Shown here: one piece after another, positions 43,098-55,170 of the stretch
How positions within the stretch are numbered: position 1 is the stretch's first letter
How the letters are laid out: the number at the start of each line of letters is the position of its first letter
NCBI RefSeq assembly: GCF_018143015.1
Contig: NC_054753.1
Span: 26,736,462-26,800,461, forward strand
Length of the DNA stretch: 64,000 bases
Direction: 5' to 3'
DNA from: Lytechinus variegatus
Taxonomy: Eukaryota > Echinodermata > Echinoidea > Temnopleuroida > Toxopneustidae
Program-made: the position numbers and the translations under genes
Notes under the pieces: generated by a model
Told to the model about the DNA's origin: nothing
Database searches by the model: none
What the model saw: only the letters and a program-made list of their open reading frames with translations

Positions 43098-44437
43098 CTA
43101 AGGTGAAGATATATGTACTTACATTCGTTAGACTCATTGTATGGTTGACATACAAGATTAACCAGACCAGCAACTTGAGGTTCTTGGTGAATTATCCTTG
43201 GGACCAGGATAAATATGATCCAGGTGTGGAAGGGATCTGCTGGCTGTTTGGTACCCTTATGTTTAACTATGATAATTGATACATTGCTCTTGGTCCTGTG
43301 GAACATTATGCAGTATAACAATGTTCTCTTTTCTCACATGTATTTTGCCTGAATCAGGCAAAATTAATTGATTAATTAAATTAATTTATTAATTTATTTT
43401 GTATTTCATTTATTTATTTTTTAAGGGGGGTGGGCTACTTTTTACAACTTAATTACCTAAACCTGCAATATTTGAAAAGCTTTTACATTGCGATGAATGG
43501 GGATTTCCAGTACTCCTTTTTATTTTCCAGGGCTCTTATGAGCATTTTTTTTTGGGGGGGTAAATCGCACCCAGCCCCCATGTAATTTTTTCCCCTGTCC
43601 TGAATGCTCTTGCTAAAGGGCATTATTTTCATAACAATGCATCATGTTTTTGTTCCAAGTTGAAACTACGTCTTGGTTGATATACATGTAATTGTGTTCA
43701 TTCATTTCATCTCATAATCTCAATGATGTCTTTTCTAATTTGAGTATGGTGCTTTTATGGATACAGTTATTTATAATATGTTCACAAGTACATGTACAGT
43801 ACCAGTTGATTTGGGGTTTAGATTTCCACTTGTAATATCATGTCTAAGTAGCCCTATGTTATATTGAAATGCACCCATATATTCAATTAGTTACCTATTC
43901 AAATCAAATACCCTCATATTCAATGAGTTACCCATTCTGATTCAGGTCCAATGTTATACTTGTGATATAATCAAGTAGTGAAAACCAAAAAAAGAGATTA
44001 TATATTAATAATAAAAAAACAAAATATTGTTGGTACATACAAGAAGTTTTGGGAAGATGAATATTTGAGATGAAGCATTGTTCACTTGAGAATAGGTTTT
44101 ATCTTCAAAATCTGAAACAAGCACTGAGAAGGAGCATGTTGAATGCACAAGATAAAGTTTATCTTTTTCAGGGCCATTTCAAAATTCTGCCGACACGCAC
44201 GAGACTACATGTAAATAATTTTCTTTTTTTTATTTTGATGTATTTTTATTGTACCTCACTTGTGAGCATGGACATGTATTTTTGTTCTTGCCAGTATGAG
44301 AAATATAATTGTTATGTACGTTTTACATTATATTATTGCTTACATAATTGGAACGATAATATATTGCTTTGGGAACTTACCGGGGTGCATACTATTTTAT
44401 AAAAGAGGAAGAGTAATATCTGTTTCTTGTAGGTGTT

Positions 44438-44757
44438 TAATGATACTAATAATAATGATAACAATAATGATAACAATCCGCTTTTATTTTATGTAGTGCT
44501 TAATTCAAGGTAAAGATGTCTATAAGCGCTTTACAGATTGTTAACCTGTGTATCAAATCCTGACATGCCTGCATACAACTAATATTCCTTCTCCACTCTT
44601 TGGGGAGCATTCCAAAAAGTGTTCCAAGACTCAATTGCTAGGCATACTACATAGGCTTTCACATCCTTCCGGGTACCCATTTAACACCTGGGTGGAGAGT
44701 GGCACAGTGTGGATTGACGCCTTGCCGAAGAATGCTAGGCCATGGTGGGATTCGAAC
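44438..44757 (-). mobile_element. SINE, minus orientation, head truncated
   Basis: The (AAT)n tail is followed by 'gcgctttacagattg', 'cgggtacccatttaacacct' and 'catggtgggattcgaac', the complement of the SINE at 14428. It breaks off in the T-arm region. Confidence 0.78.
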
Positions 44758-45519
44758 ATTGTCTAAATACCTTCATTTGAATTCGCTGAGGGGATGTTCC
44801 TGTAAATTGTTGAAATATCTGCCTTGAAAAGTACCAAAAACTTGCATGTACAGAGATAGCATATTTTGTCCTTTTTTGGTGAGAGTCACTGTGGGAGGGA
44901 GGGGGTGTCCAAGGGCCTAAAAATGATGTCATGAAGATGTCATTTTTAATACAAAAAAAGTTCTCTCTCTTTCCTTTTTTAATTTCATTTCCCTCTTTTT
45001 AATTTGTATATCTCTTGTTATAGATTACTTGAAAAATCATAGGGAGAGAGTCGCATCTGCCCCCCCCCCCTGTGATGCTCCAAATGTACCCCTCGCATAT
45101 ATACAAGGCATACTGTTGACATTAAGCTCTCGCTTGTTAGTAAATTTTAGTGACATACATGTACATCAAACACAATTCCATCCAACTCAAAGTTCAGTTA
45201 TCACTAATGATCAGTTAAAGCATGTCCTATTGTTTGGCAAGAAATTCGGGTAATATGTTACTCAGATCGTCCTCTCAGGAAGCCAGTGCCAAAGAACATT
45301 AATATTTTGCCAAAATGACAGTTATTGTGACTTTTAGGGGCTTCGAATTAAACACATGTCACATGTATATACATGCTTTTCATCTCGTCACGTTGCGTCG
45401 GGCGAATGCAGTGTGCAATGCCATTCTTTTAAGTGTAAAGATTTGAACACTTGTTTGCTGGAGTTGAATTTATTTCTAGAAGGAACTAATTGACTTTGCA
45501 TGATAACTACAGTACATTA

Positions 45520-45680
45520 TCAGTGATGGATCTACGGGGGGGGGGGGGGTAAATTGTTCTTTTAAAAGTAATGACATACATTTGGAACCAACCCAAAATA
45601 CCTTTTTTCTTTTTCTTTATTTGCTTGTGAAACTTCTCAGTCCAGTACCCTCCTTGAAAAAAAGCTAGATTCACCACTGA
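45520..45680. mobile_element. Short MITE with TCAGTGRTGRATCTA ends
   Basis: 'tcagtgatggatctac' and 'ctagattcaccactga' are inverted repeats 161 bp apart, with a run of 13 G just inside the left end. Confidence 0.75.
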
Positions 45681-48000
45681 TGAATAAAGATTACTCGTCT
45701 CATTTACCGGGTATATTGCATATTTTTAAATGCAATATTATAAAGTCAATAATTGCATGCATCTTCCTCGTAAAGTGCTTGTATATATCAATGGCATACA
45801 GGTGGGGTGGGATGGCCAAGGACACCCCCTCCCCCAAAACAACTTTTCACTACCCAGAATAAAATTTAAAAAAGAAAGAGAAATAGAGAATTATTATTTT
45901 GATTATACGATTTTATGAATATTATGTAAAAATCTATCAAATAAAAGTTTCCTCGCTCGCTTCGCTCACTTGCATATTTTTAGAACCTTTGCTCCAACTG
46001 CCATATCTGGCCGCTCAAAACTTTTGGCTCATTACACGGCCACTGGTACACATGTATGTTTCTTATTTTTAAATAGAATTATTGTCGGCAAATGATTATA
46101 TTTGAAGGAAATGCAACTGGTGTGTTTAACTCATAGAAATAATTTTTTAACCAATGTACTATTATGAGGGTAGGAGATCTCGCGAAATCGTAGATTTTTA
46201 GAAATTTATTCCATCCAGTGAACTAAAGCACACTGCGAGTTTATTCAGGAATGTATCTGTTTCTGATATCTGAAATTTTATTATTTTGTTTGAATAATTT
46301 TGTATTCAAGTCAGATAAAGGTATTTTACTGCAAGTAATTAGAGCTAGAAATAATGTTTCTATCGGCAACAAATTACTAAACAAAGTTGTTTTTACGAAT
46401 TCGGCTTTGGCCGAATGTTAGATTGTATATGAATTAAAATGTAAATGTTGGTACAGAGAATACTATGATATCGGTCCTGTGGAATATATAATTATAAATG
46501 TAATATTGTGAAAAGTTTTGTTTATATATCGTGATGTATTTTATGTGGTATTTTAATTGTATAAGGCATGAGAATTGTGAGATTGGTAGGGGAGGGGGCG
46601 AAGAAAGGGAGAGAGAGAAACTTGAGATTGGAAGAAGGATGCAAGAGGGAGAAGAAGGGATGGAGGTGGGGGGGGGTGGGCTTGAGGGTCTAGAAGGAGA
46701 GGGAAAGAGAAAGAAATGAGTGGCAAAGACATGCGAAAGAGAAGGATGGATATAATGGTTTATTAAAATTCATTCGCAGCCAAAGGCTGAATTGCAGAAT
46801 GTTTTACAAAACAAGTACAAGAACATATGATAATCAATTGCATGATGACACAATGCTTTAAAAATTAGAATAGTTAGAACAAACTTGACTAAATTAATGG
46901 ATACAGGATTTTCTTATCCAAGCATAATCAAAATCAATATACCGGTAAACATTTGGCGTTATCATATATGAAATGAGAATATTCATAACAAATACATACG
47001 TCAAATTGACATTCGTTGTTGTGATAATTGAAGGGGTGAAAAAGGTAGAGCGAATTACACCCTCAACATAAAAGATGAATGGCATGTGAGTTATACGAGG
47101 AGAGACTGAGAGGGAGCACTTTAGGAAGGGGGGGGGGTGACGGAGAATAAAAGCCAGTCTATCATCCCCTCAACCAGAGGTAGCGGAGTGAAGTTGATAA
47201 TTGGAGGGGGGGGGGGGGGTTGAAAAATCCCCTGTTGAAAAGAGTACTATCGTAAACCCCAAATATAACAGCATGTGCATGGGATCAAGGGTGGCGGCCG
47301 GGATTTTTATTTCGGGAGGGGGGGGGGCAAAAAAAAGACACTTATTTCGAATAAAGGAGATTTGGGTGTAAACATATATTCTTACCATCAGAGTCAGAAT
47401 ACGGCTCTGTCCAAATAGCTGTGTGTTTCTAGATATATAGGTCAAGTAGAACACTTTAAAAAGATATTTCTGATTATTTTATATAAAATATATACATGTA
47501 TAATGTTAACTATTATATTCCGCGTGAGAGCGTAGCGAGCGAGTAGATTGGAATTAAAAAAAAAAAAAAACTTGAAGTCGTAAAATTTGGTGTGTGGTCC
47601 AATCTGACGCTAATTACAACTCTTCTAATACTGAGCAAAAAAAATACTTGTCCTTGAAATTATTTTGTTTGTTAAAGAAAATGAGATCGTCGGAAAATCC
47701 CCCTCAAACTTTTAAATGACACTTTTTTAGTTTAAAGGGAACATGTACATAGTGCCATGTAATAATGGAATAGGGTGAAGAGGGGGCATCAGTATTGCCT
47801 CACTGAATGTTCTATTAGGTTAGGGGGCCAAATGCCCGCATAACCATGGTAACAAAGTGGGCAAAATGCAAGTTTAAAGGGTATTTCAAGGATTTCGACG
47901 CAATATAATTGCGTAAAATTTACACAAAGTTATTTGGTATCATTTTACCCAGCAAGCATACATGTTCCCATTTTACCAAAAATTGGGTAAACAGTTTTAA
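45680..48000. other. Intergenic, no gene recognised
   Basis: AT-rich DNA with poly-G tracts at 46668, 47130, 47205 and 47318 and a purine-rich run at 46590-46715. Open frames here are short or low-complexity. Confidence 0.6.
46745..46880 (-). mobile_element. Probable LINE 3' UTR fragment
   Basis: 'ggtttattaaaattcattcg' followed by 'cagccaaaggctgaattgc' resembles the 3' UTR border of the minus-strand LINEs at 85 and 38064. No coding part was found, so this is weakly supported. Confidence 0.35.
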
Positions 48001-48072
48001 CTGGATTGCATAGATTCATTCTACAACCGTGAAGCAGTCAAAGTTCAAATTGAATATTGTATACAGATGGGT
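48001..48072 (+). repeat. 72-bp exact direct repeat, copy 1
   Basis: The same 72 bases recur at 48365-48436 without a difference. The + frame is open ('LDCIDSFYNREAVKVQIEYC' then 'IQMG') and is followed at once by a donor-like 'gtaagc'. Confidence 0.9.
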
Positions 48073-48295
48073 AAGCCTATTCGATTTCGTGTTGGGTTGG
48101 CTCGAACAAGTATAGGTCCATGGCTCGGAGGACTATGTTTGCATGCTTTTATCTTATAGGGGGCGGGGTCATCATGCACTTTGCCACGTTTTGCCGTAAA
48201 TCATTGCTAGGTGCTCTCTATTTATAAAGGCTCCTAGTCTGTAACGTCCTCTATAACCAGTTGTTATTAGGGCATCGAAATGGTAAAAAGCGAAT

Positions 48296-48467
48296 TAAGA
48301 AAGAACCTGTAACATCGAGTCCTCCCCTGAAATCTGCAACCATAGCCAGACCAACAATGATATGCTGGATTGCATAGATTCATTCTACAACCGTGAAGCA
48401 GTCAAAGTTCAAATTGAATATTGTATACAGATGGGTCAACGTATATCAAAGGGAAATGAAATGTGAC
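48296..48467 (+). other. Unidentified open segment holding the second 72-bp repeat
   Basis: A stop-free stretch without its own ATG reads 'RTCNIESSPEICNHSQTNND', 'MLDCIDSFYNREAVKVQIEY' and 'CIQMGQRISKGNEM', then a stop. The composition looks protein-like, but I do not recognise the family. 48365-48436 duplicates 48001-48072. It could be an exon, a transposon fragment or chance. Confidence 0.25.
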
Positions 48468-48587
48468 AGCGGACTCTGATCAGCTGCAAGTCGGAAGGCA
48501 TATACGTATTGTGACCGCGGTACCGGGACAGGAATACATTTCAACACCATCGAATACTTGTAGGTATAGTTTATTTTAATAATTAAA

Positions 48588-48950
48588 AATAATAAGACAT
48601 TTATAAAGCGCAAACACATCCACCCTATTAGGGGTGCTCAAGGCGCTTACAATAAACTTAACTCACTACTGGTACAACTTACAATTTGGCCATTAGTAAA
48701 GTTTTTAAACAGGTCTTGAAATGTTCTACTAGCTGATCTACAGTCTTTAGTTGGAAAATTGTTCCGTAGACGGGGAGCTGCTGATGCAAATGCACGATCT
48801 CCCCATCATGACCGTCTGGTTTTTGGAATAGAAAGATCGAGAGAAGAAGTCCTAGAAGAGCGAAGACCAGAGCGACCAGGTTTGCGAAAATCAAGAAGAG
48901 ATGAGATGTATTCTGGTGAAGAGAAGGTCAGCGCATAATTATATATGAGT
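48588..48950 (-). mobile_element. LINE ORF2 3' end
   Basis: On the minus strand, 'LTFSSPEYISSLLDFRKPGR', 'SGLRSSRTSSLDLSIPKTRR' and, after a stop, 'WGDRAFASAAPRLRNNFPTK', then 'FQDLFKNFTNGQIVS'. The 'GDRAFxxAAPRLWNxLP' motif is the usual end of a LINE ORF2; W has become R here. The 3' tail 'gcgctttataaatgtc' and (ATT)n lie at the left. It is 5'-truncated. Confidence 0.87.
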
Positions 48951-49304
48951 TTGGAGATTACCCACATAATAATGATATAAATGTATTTAGATACCGCTAA
49001 ACCTATCTCTATATAATTTATTGCGTTGCATGAGCTTCCCCGATGACGTATATATACTGTTAGAATAGATTGGTTTTTAATATGAATTTGAAATTATGTA
49101 AAGTTATCGATTCCTATATGTCAAGGGGAAGTTTAATTTGTTCCATATAGTTGTGGGGCTGATATGGAAAAATTACCTCCCAGTATTGCTTTAGTCTTGC
49201 TTGAGGCTTGCCTGACATGCCTGAGGGTACTTGCAGTGTGAGTGTATCTTGTGTGCTACGAAAGTGATGGTCATGAGATCCGCATTCTGATTTTTAAGAG
49301 ATCT

Positions 49305-49469
49305 GGGAAGCGTTTCATGAACGGATTTGTCATTTGTCGGACGTTTTATCCGACAAGTACCATTTTATCCGACAGTTACCATATTAACAGTGCCTCTTAG
49401 CAAATCAGAATCAAGGAAAGATGTCAGATCTGACAACTTGTCGGACGAAAATATTGATGAAACACTCCC
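49305..49469. mobile_element. MITE with GGGARTGTTTCATSAA ends
   Basis: 'gggaagcgtttcatgaa' and 'ttgatgaaacactccc' are inverted. 'ttgtcggac' blocks mirror inside. The length is 165 bp. Confidence 0.75.
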
Positions 49470-49698
49470 TGAGCTGCAATAACTTGGGGCCTGAACATTG
49501 AGAACTATGTGATTCTTTACCGGACCGGAAAAGTTGGCATGATTTCATTTGGGGCTAATCTTTAGTACGCAGTCGGAAGAAGTTTACAGTGGAAATTAGT
49601 CCTCTATATTCCCGTCCATCAAGATTTTCACTTTGTGTTATAACTCCTAAATTCCATGGTTATAGGTTCGATGTGCCGGAAATCGCGAATGCTTTCAA

Positions 49699-49926
49699 TA
49701 CACAGCAAAAACTGTGGTGTTAACCGGTGTAAATAGAGGACCACACCAGTTATTTTACACCGGTGTTAAATTGGTGGTGTTAGTTTTACACCTATACATG
49801 TAGGTGTTATTACAACACCGTTACATTTACACTCTTTGGTGTTATGTTCAATCTCTAGGGTGTTATTTTAACACCTTAGGGTGTGGTCCTCTATTAACAA
49901 CAATTGGTGTCAGTTTTAACACCACA
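49699..49926. mobile_element. ACACC-rich palindromic MITE, copy 7 (reverse, 3' end cut)
   Basis: It starts 'tacacagcaaaaactgtggt' and follows the family to 'ttttaacaccacac', where it stops short of the terminal repeat. Confidence 0.85.
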
Positions 49927-50030
49927 CGGAATGGTCCTTTTATATTGGGTATATTCTGAAGCAATAATAGACAGCAAAAGGAAGGAAAATAATATTTTCA
50001 GTGGTACAAAGAATGCCAAATGTACACCGG

Positions 50031-50190
50031 AAATAAATGAAGTGCTAATTTAGCACTTACAGTGCTTGCATAGAGACTGCACTACGAGTGCTGATTTTTT
50101 TTTAGTTCAAATTTAAACTAGAAAATCAGCCCTCGCAATGCAGTCACTATACAGGCACTTTAAGTGCTAAATTAGCACTTCATTTTTTAT
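50031..50190. mobile_element. Palindromic MITE, AGTGCTAATTTAGCACTT family, copy 1
   Basis: 'aaataaatgaagtgctaatt' mirrors 'aaattagcacttcatttttt', with arms running through 'agtgcagtcactat' blocks to a centre at 'agttcaaatttaaact'. A second copy lies at 59983. Confidence 0.88.
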
Positions 50191-50508
50191 AATGTATATT
50201 GTACTTAAAGTATTAATGCACCTTTACAACGGCCGGAGGAAGTTCCCGAAACGTCGTTAAAGTTCGGAAGAAAGAAAAATGGACGTACAGGTCGTACGCT
50301 TCGTTGTTTTCAAAGATGTCAATTCCGGGCTCCCCCGGGCCCCTGGATCCGCCTTTGGCATGACTCGGACTCGGACACATCACTGGCTTAAAACCCTCTT
50401 GTATGAAAACCTCGATCTATCATAATAATTTATCTTTCATGATAAATATTCAAGTAAACCAAATATATAGAATATGCACCTGATACAGAGGATAATTTAT
50501 CAAAAAAG

Positions 50509-50946
50509 TTGGAAAAACGGAGTGGTCCACTGAAAAGCAAGGCTTGTAGAGTGTGGACCACTCAAGAATCTTTACAAGAAATTTGTACGCACACCAGTCC
50601 TAGAACCCTATGTTCGGATGAATACCACCTAAACTGGTTTTATCATAATAATCGTAATACATCAGGGGCCGTAGAGCGGTTTATTGAAAATGGATGGGCT
50701 GACCCGAGAGTAGGGAATGGGGGAGGACTGAACATGCAAAAAAATCACAATAAGATGGTAATTGTTACGTTTTTGACACGGCTTTTGGAAGAAGTGCAGG
50801 TGCTAAAGCCCCGGCAGCCCCCCCTGCTCCCCCGTTTTCGCGGCTCCTGTACATGGTGTTGTCCCTGTTCTCTCCAAGAACTTGTCCAAATTCATAAAAC
50901 CAAACGTAATCTCCGTTATGGTTCACAAAGTCTTCTCTCTCTGTGA
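50509..50946 (+). other. 145-codon open frame without ATG start, unrecognised
   Basis: The frame is open from 50509 to a stop at 50944, starting with TTG. Its residues ('KACRVWTTQESLQEICTHTS', 'NTSGAVERFIENGWADPRVG') match no family I know. The minus strand is also open in part. It could be an exon or a decayed element. Its length is mildly unusual for AT-rich DNA. Confidence 0.2.
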
Positions 50947-52316
50947 AATTACTGTCCAGGCCAAATCATGAGGGAATCGGGCTTTCCAGAAAGCTGCATC
51001 AGCACAAAGGAATTCTTTCCCCCAAAGAAATATTATATTACCCAAAATCAGTGTAGTAAAATAACGAGAAATCGTCATTACGGTGTAGCGTTAATTTCGG
51101 TGAAAGTTACGTAATCTTCGCACACCGAATTCGCATAGCGGCAGCATGGTCGAGTGATTTTTGTAGCCTGTTATTAGTCGTTTCGCGCGTATTTGACACA
51201 CAAGCTTGCACCGTGCAATGATGCACACAGCACCCACGCTCTTGACCGAAGAGACGACCCAACATGCCCAATTAACTTACACACAAACTAATGCCTATAC
51301 CTCGGCTATCTTTCCTTGTATGCAAACGTTTATGCACACACCAAACCCCATCTCCCTGGTATACACATGATACATGTAATGATAAGCATGATAAGAGAGA
51401 ATTGAGATGAATGAGGGAAATTGTTCTCTGACCATCGACGTGATCATTGTGAATGTAGGCCTACAAACATGCATGCTAACTGACCACGGGACCATACAGC
51501 CAGTACCAAATCATTCACCGTTTCCCCCTTTTCTGCACTTAACAGTCATAAGCCAAAGGAAAAATAAGGGATATTAATGATTCATGCGATATTGGACATG
51601 TTGGACAAGTCATGTAAGTTTTATAATTTCATCATGTTCATCTGTTTTGTAATTGACGATCCTGATCCTTCACTGTGTCGGTGAACTGCATCAAGGACTC
51701 ATCATTTTTAAATAGTTTTTACTGGTTTTTTATTGTACATGTCAATCTTATGTTCGCCGTTGCTATCACCTATGAATATTAATACTATAACGAACCTTCA
51801 AGTACGACGTTGTGTGCATATTGATCAGTACACGTTACGTGTAGACTGAAAGTTTACATATCGGATACAAAAGTTTACGTGAATGACGGCTGTCATAAAC
51901 GCCTATCAGTCGTTTTATTCAGCTCGGCAAAACTGATGTACAGGTTCTTTTGGTAATTTATAACAAAATGCCACGGTAAAAAAAAAATCGGCGCGGATAG
52001 ATCGAATGCTAATAAAGTTGAAAAACAAAGTATCGTACTTTGCAGAAATCCTTTTGTTTTGGGACAAATCGCCGGGAAGGGAAAGAAGGGGGAAGAGCTC
52101 GTGGAATCGTTCGCTCTCGCCCGTTTCTCATAGGTTTGCGTGCAAATCTCCGTGAACCGCTGGCAATGTGCAGCGCTCTCGCTGTTATCGATTCACTGTG
52201 GTGACCTCATTTTATTACATGTTTGCGTAATGACGATTTCGCGTGATTTTACTACACTGAAAATAGGGTAATGTTATTTTCTATTATATTATACCTACCT
52301 CTTTTAGAATGTTCGA

Positions 52317-53175
52317 TTAAAGACCCTGACCGGTGTAAAAACAATCATATATTAAAAGAAAGGCAATGATTCATACAATACAAATATACCAAAGATATTA
52401 TATAAGAAAGAAATATTATAGATAAAAATCAAAGAAACTGCTCCTCCAAAGTACGCTTCGATTGAGCACCCCACGTCGCCTGGAAAGGATGACGTCATGT
52501 TGTGTCTGGAGGGTTGCGATTCCATAGGTTTGTGTACAAAAGCATTGGGTATTTTCTTCCATTTCTATATTATGAATCCAATTTTTTTTCCGTTTTCAGA
52601 TGAAAATGGCACTCACAATTATTCACTGTTGAAATTGATGGAAACCTACAACTATTCACTGCCTTTTTTGTGACTTCTTTGTTTGGCTCTTATTGGGCCT
52701 AAATTGCTATGTCAGGAAAAGTTGTGATACATAATCTGAATGCAGACAGATTTGAAATCTACGCCAAATAAGCAGGAAATAAAATATGGCAAAAACTAGT
52801 TCAAAATTGTAGATTTCATAATTTAAGCATGTAGGAAAAAATATATGTGATATCACTCTGTGATGGAAGTGAAGAAAATGAAATGCATAATCTGGAAAGC
52901 AAAAAAATAACCCAGTTTTTCTGTGTACAAACCTATGGAATCGCGACGCGTCTTACACAACGTGACGTCACGGTCTCGAGGCATATGAAAAGCACAATAA
53001 AGCCTATTTTCTAAGCCGAGTTCGAAGCCCGATAATTGGAATATTTTTAAGCAAAATACTCAGCTGGGAAGGGTGAAAATGAATAAAGCTCACAATGCTG
53101 TATTTAGTAGCTTATAAGCTTTCGATTGGTATATAATTTGTCAATTTCATTTTTGGGTCCGGTCTGGGTCTTTAA
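52317..53175. mobile_element. TTAA MITE, AGACCCWGACCGG ends
   Basis: TTAA-'agaccctgaccgg' at 52317 and 'ccggtctgggtct'-TTAA at 53175 are inverted with one mismatch. A second inverted pair, 'gattccataggtttgtgtac' and 'gtacaaacctatggaatc', lies at 52519 and 52924. The element is about 860 bp, without coding capacity. Confidence 0.88.
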
Positions 53176-53339
53176 GATACATATTCTATGATTTTGTTAA
53201 TGCATATGTAATGTTTAATTCTTACTTAATTCTTTGTCTACGAACCACATTTCCAGCTTTTCCACACGCATAGAGATCTTTAAGTTTTATGCGTCTATTA
53301 CGAACTGTACTGCCATTATTATTTATGGATATTTATGCT

Positions 53340-53915
53340 TAACCAAAGCCCTTTGCTGAAAACCTTGCAATTAATTGAACCTCATGACTACATAAAACAT
53401 ACTGCTTGCAGTAAAACCTAATGTATAAACAAACATTATGCGTGAAACAAAAACCTCATGCGGAAAACCTTATGTTAAAAAACCTTAATTATACTTGACC
53501 AAAACCTATGTTTAAAAACCTTGTACTTGACCAAAACCCTATGCTAGAAACATTGTCTAAAAATCTTATACTTGACTGTAACAATATGCTCAAAAGAATT
53601 TACTTGACCAAATCACTATGCTAAAAAACCTTGTGCTTCACAACCATATGCTTGACCAAAACCTTATGCTTACAAACCTTATACCTAACCAAAATCTAAG
53701 GCTAAAAAGCTTATGCTTGACCAAAATCCTATGCTAAAAACCTTACCCTCGACCAAAACATTGTCTGAAAACCTGATGCTTGACCAAACACGTATGCGAT
53801 AAAAAACTTATACTTAATCAAAACCTAATGCTTAAAACCCTTATGCTTGACCAAAACCTTATGCTTAGACACCTTATACTTGACCAAAACCTTATGCTTA
53901 AAAACCTAACTTTTG
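53340..53915 (+). repeat. Minisatellite of 'CTTATGCTTGACCAAAAC' units
   Basis: At least 15 degenerate copies of 'ttatgcttgaccaaaacc' alternating with 'ttatgcttaaaaacc'. The array ends about 100 bp before the acceptor of gene B's first coding exon. The short open frame inside is a by-product. Confidence 0.92.
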
Positions 53916-54101
53916 TGTCATTATGTCATTATTGCATAACCCCCCTTTTATTGTATCGAGTTAAATGTATGAAACTCGGAAACGTGAAGTATACATTGTT
54001 TTGAATATCTTTATCAACAGATCTGATACTGCCAGTGGGAACCTTGGAAGAATGAAGAACGAGTCCACAGACAGTTGACAGAGTGATCTTAACGGCCTGA
54101 C

Positions 54102-54491
54102 ATGCCTGTCGATGTGATAGAGTATGGCCTTGGGGGCGCTGCAGCTGCCTGTGCAGTTCTTTTCACAAACCCTTTAGAAGTCGTCAAGACTAGGTTCCAA
54201 CTGCAGGGAGAGTTGAAGGCATGGGGATCCTACCAGCGTCACTACAGGAATGTCTTCCATGCCTTCTACACCATCGGTCGATATGATGGTCTCCTGGCCT
54301 TGCAGGCTGGGTTGCCTCCGGCTGTCATCTATCAAATCTTGCAAAATGGGACTCGCCTGGGAACTTACCAGATGTTTACAGACATGGGACTAACGAAGAA
54401 CAAGACTGGGCAGGCGAGTTTACCCAAGACGATGTTGGCCGCAGGAGTTGCGGGTTATTTGGGAGCTTTTGTCAGCAGTCCAATGTATCTT
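54102..54491 (+). CDS. SLC25A35: SLC25A35-like gene B, exon 1
   Basis: 390 bp, phase 0, donor 'ctt|gtgagt'. Residues 1-130. Confidence 0.93.
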
Positions 54492-55124
54492 GTGAGTTTA
54501 GATTAATTTTACGGGAAGTCATGATGACCCACCATAATTCAGCTTATCATTTCGTATTAGAAAATATCGTTAGTTAGGACGTTGATTTGTCTCATACAAG
54601 ATGAAGAATGATGCCTTCTCTATGTGCATTCCATGCAGCACAGGCCTTTAAGGGGCCTGTTTCATAAAGGACTTGCAATTGTTGTAACTTTGCCATAATG
54701 GCAACTACCATGGTAACATGGCTCAGCAGCCAATTAAAATCAAGTTTTCCATGGTAGTTGCCATAATGGCAAAGTTACAACAGTTGCAAGTCCTTTATGA
54801 AACGGGCCTCTGGTGATTGCCTACTGAGTAGCAGACACTATAATCTTATTTCCAATCCCCAAATTCATAGTGGTGTAATGTGGTTTCTTACAATTTAAGT
54901 GGCATGAACTAAGATCATATTAATCTAATATGCATTTTCTCCAATTCTTAGTGAAGTCACCGATGATTTTTTTTTTCACGGTGAAGATAAATACATTTGG
55001 ACCAGGGATCGGCCTATGTTGTTCGGGATGAAACTGATGGGAGGGACTATTGGTTTGATATTCTGAAAAAAAGGAACATAATCTAATTTGGGATTAACTT
55101 GCAAAACGCACCTGTGATTCAGAA

Positions 55125-55170
<46 letters not shown>

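Noticed and set aside
44070-44402. 110-codon plus-strand ORF past gene A
   Set aside because: Composition is biased to F/Y/L as in random AT-rich DNA; no domain and no splice context.
50215-50275. 'ccggaggaagttcccgaaacgtcg'-like motif as a mark of a Penelope-type element
   Set aside because: The motif is often seen after such ORFs, but no reverse transcriptase or GIY-YIG coding sequence lies beside it.
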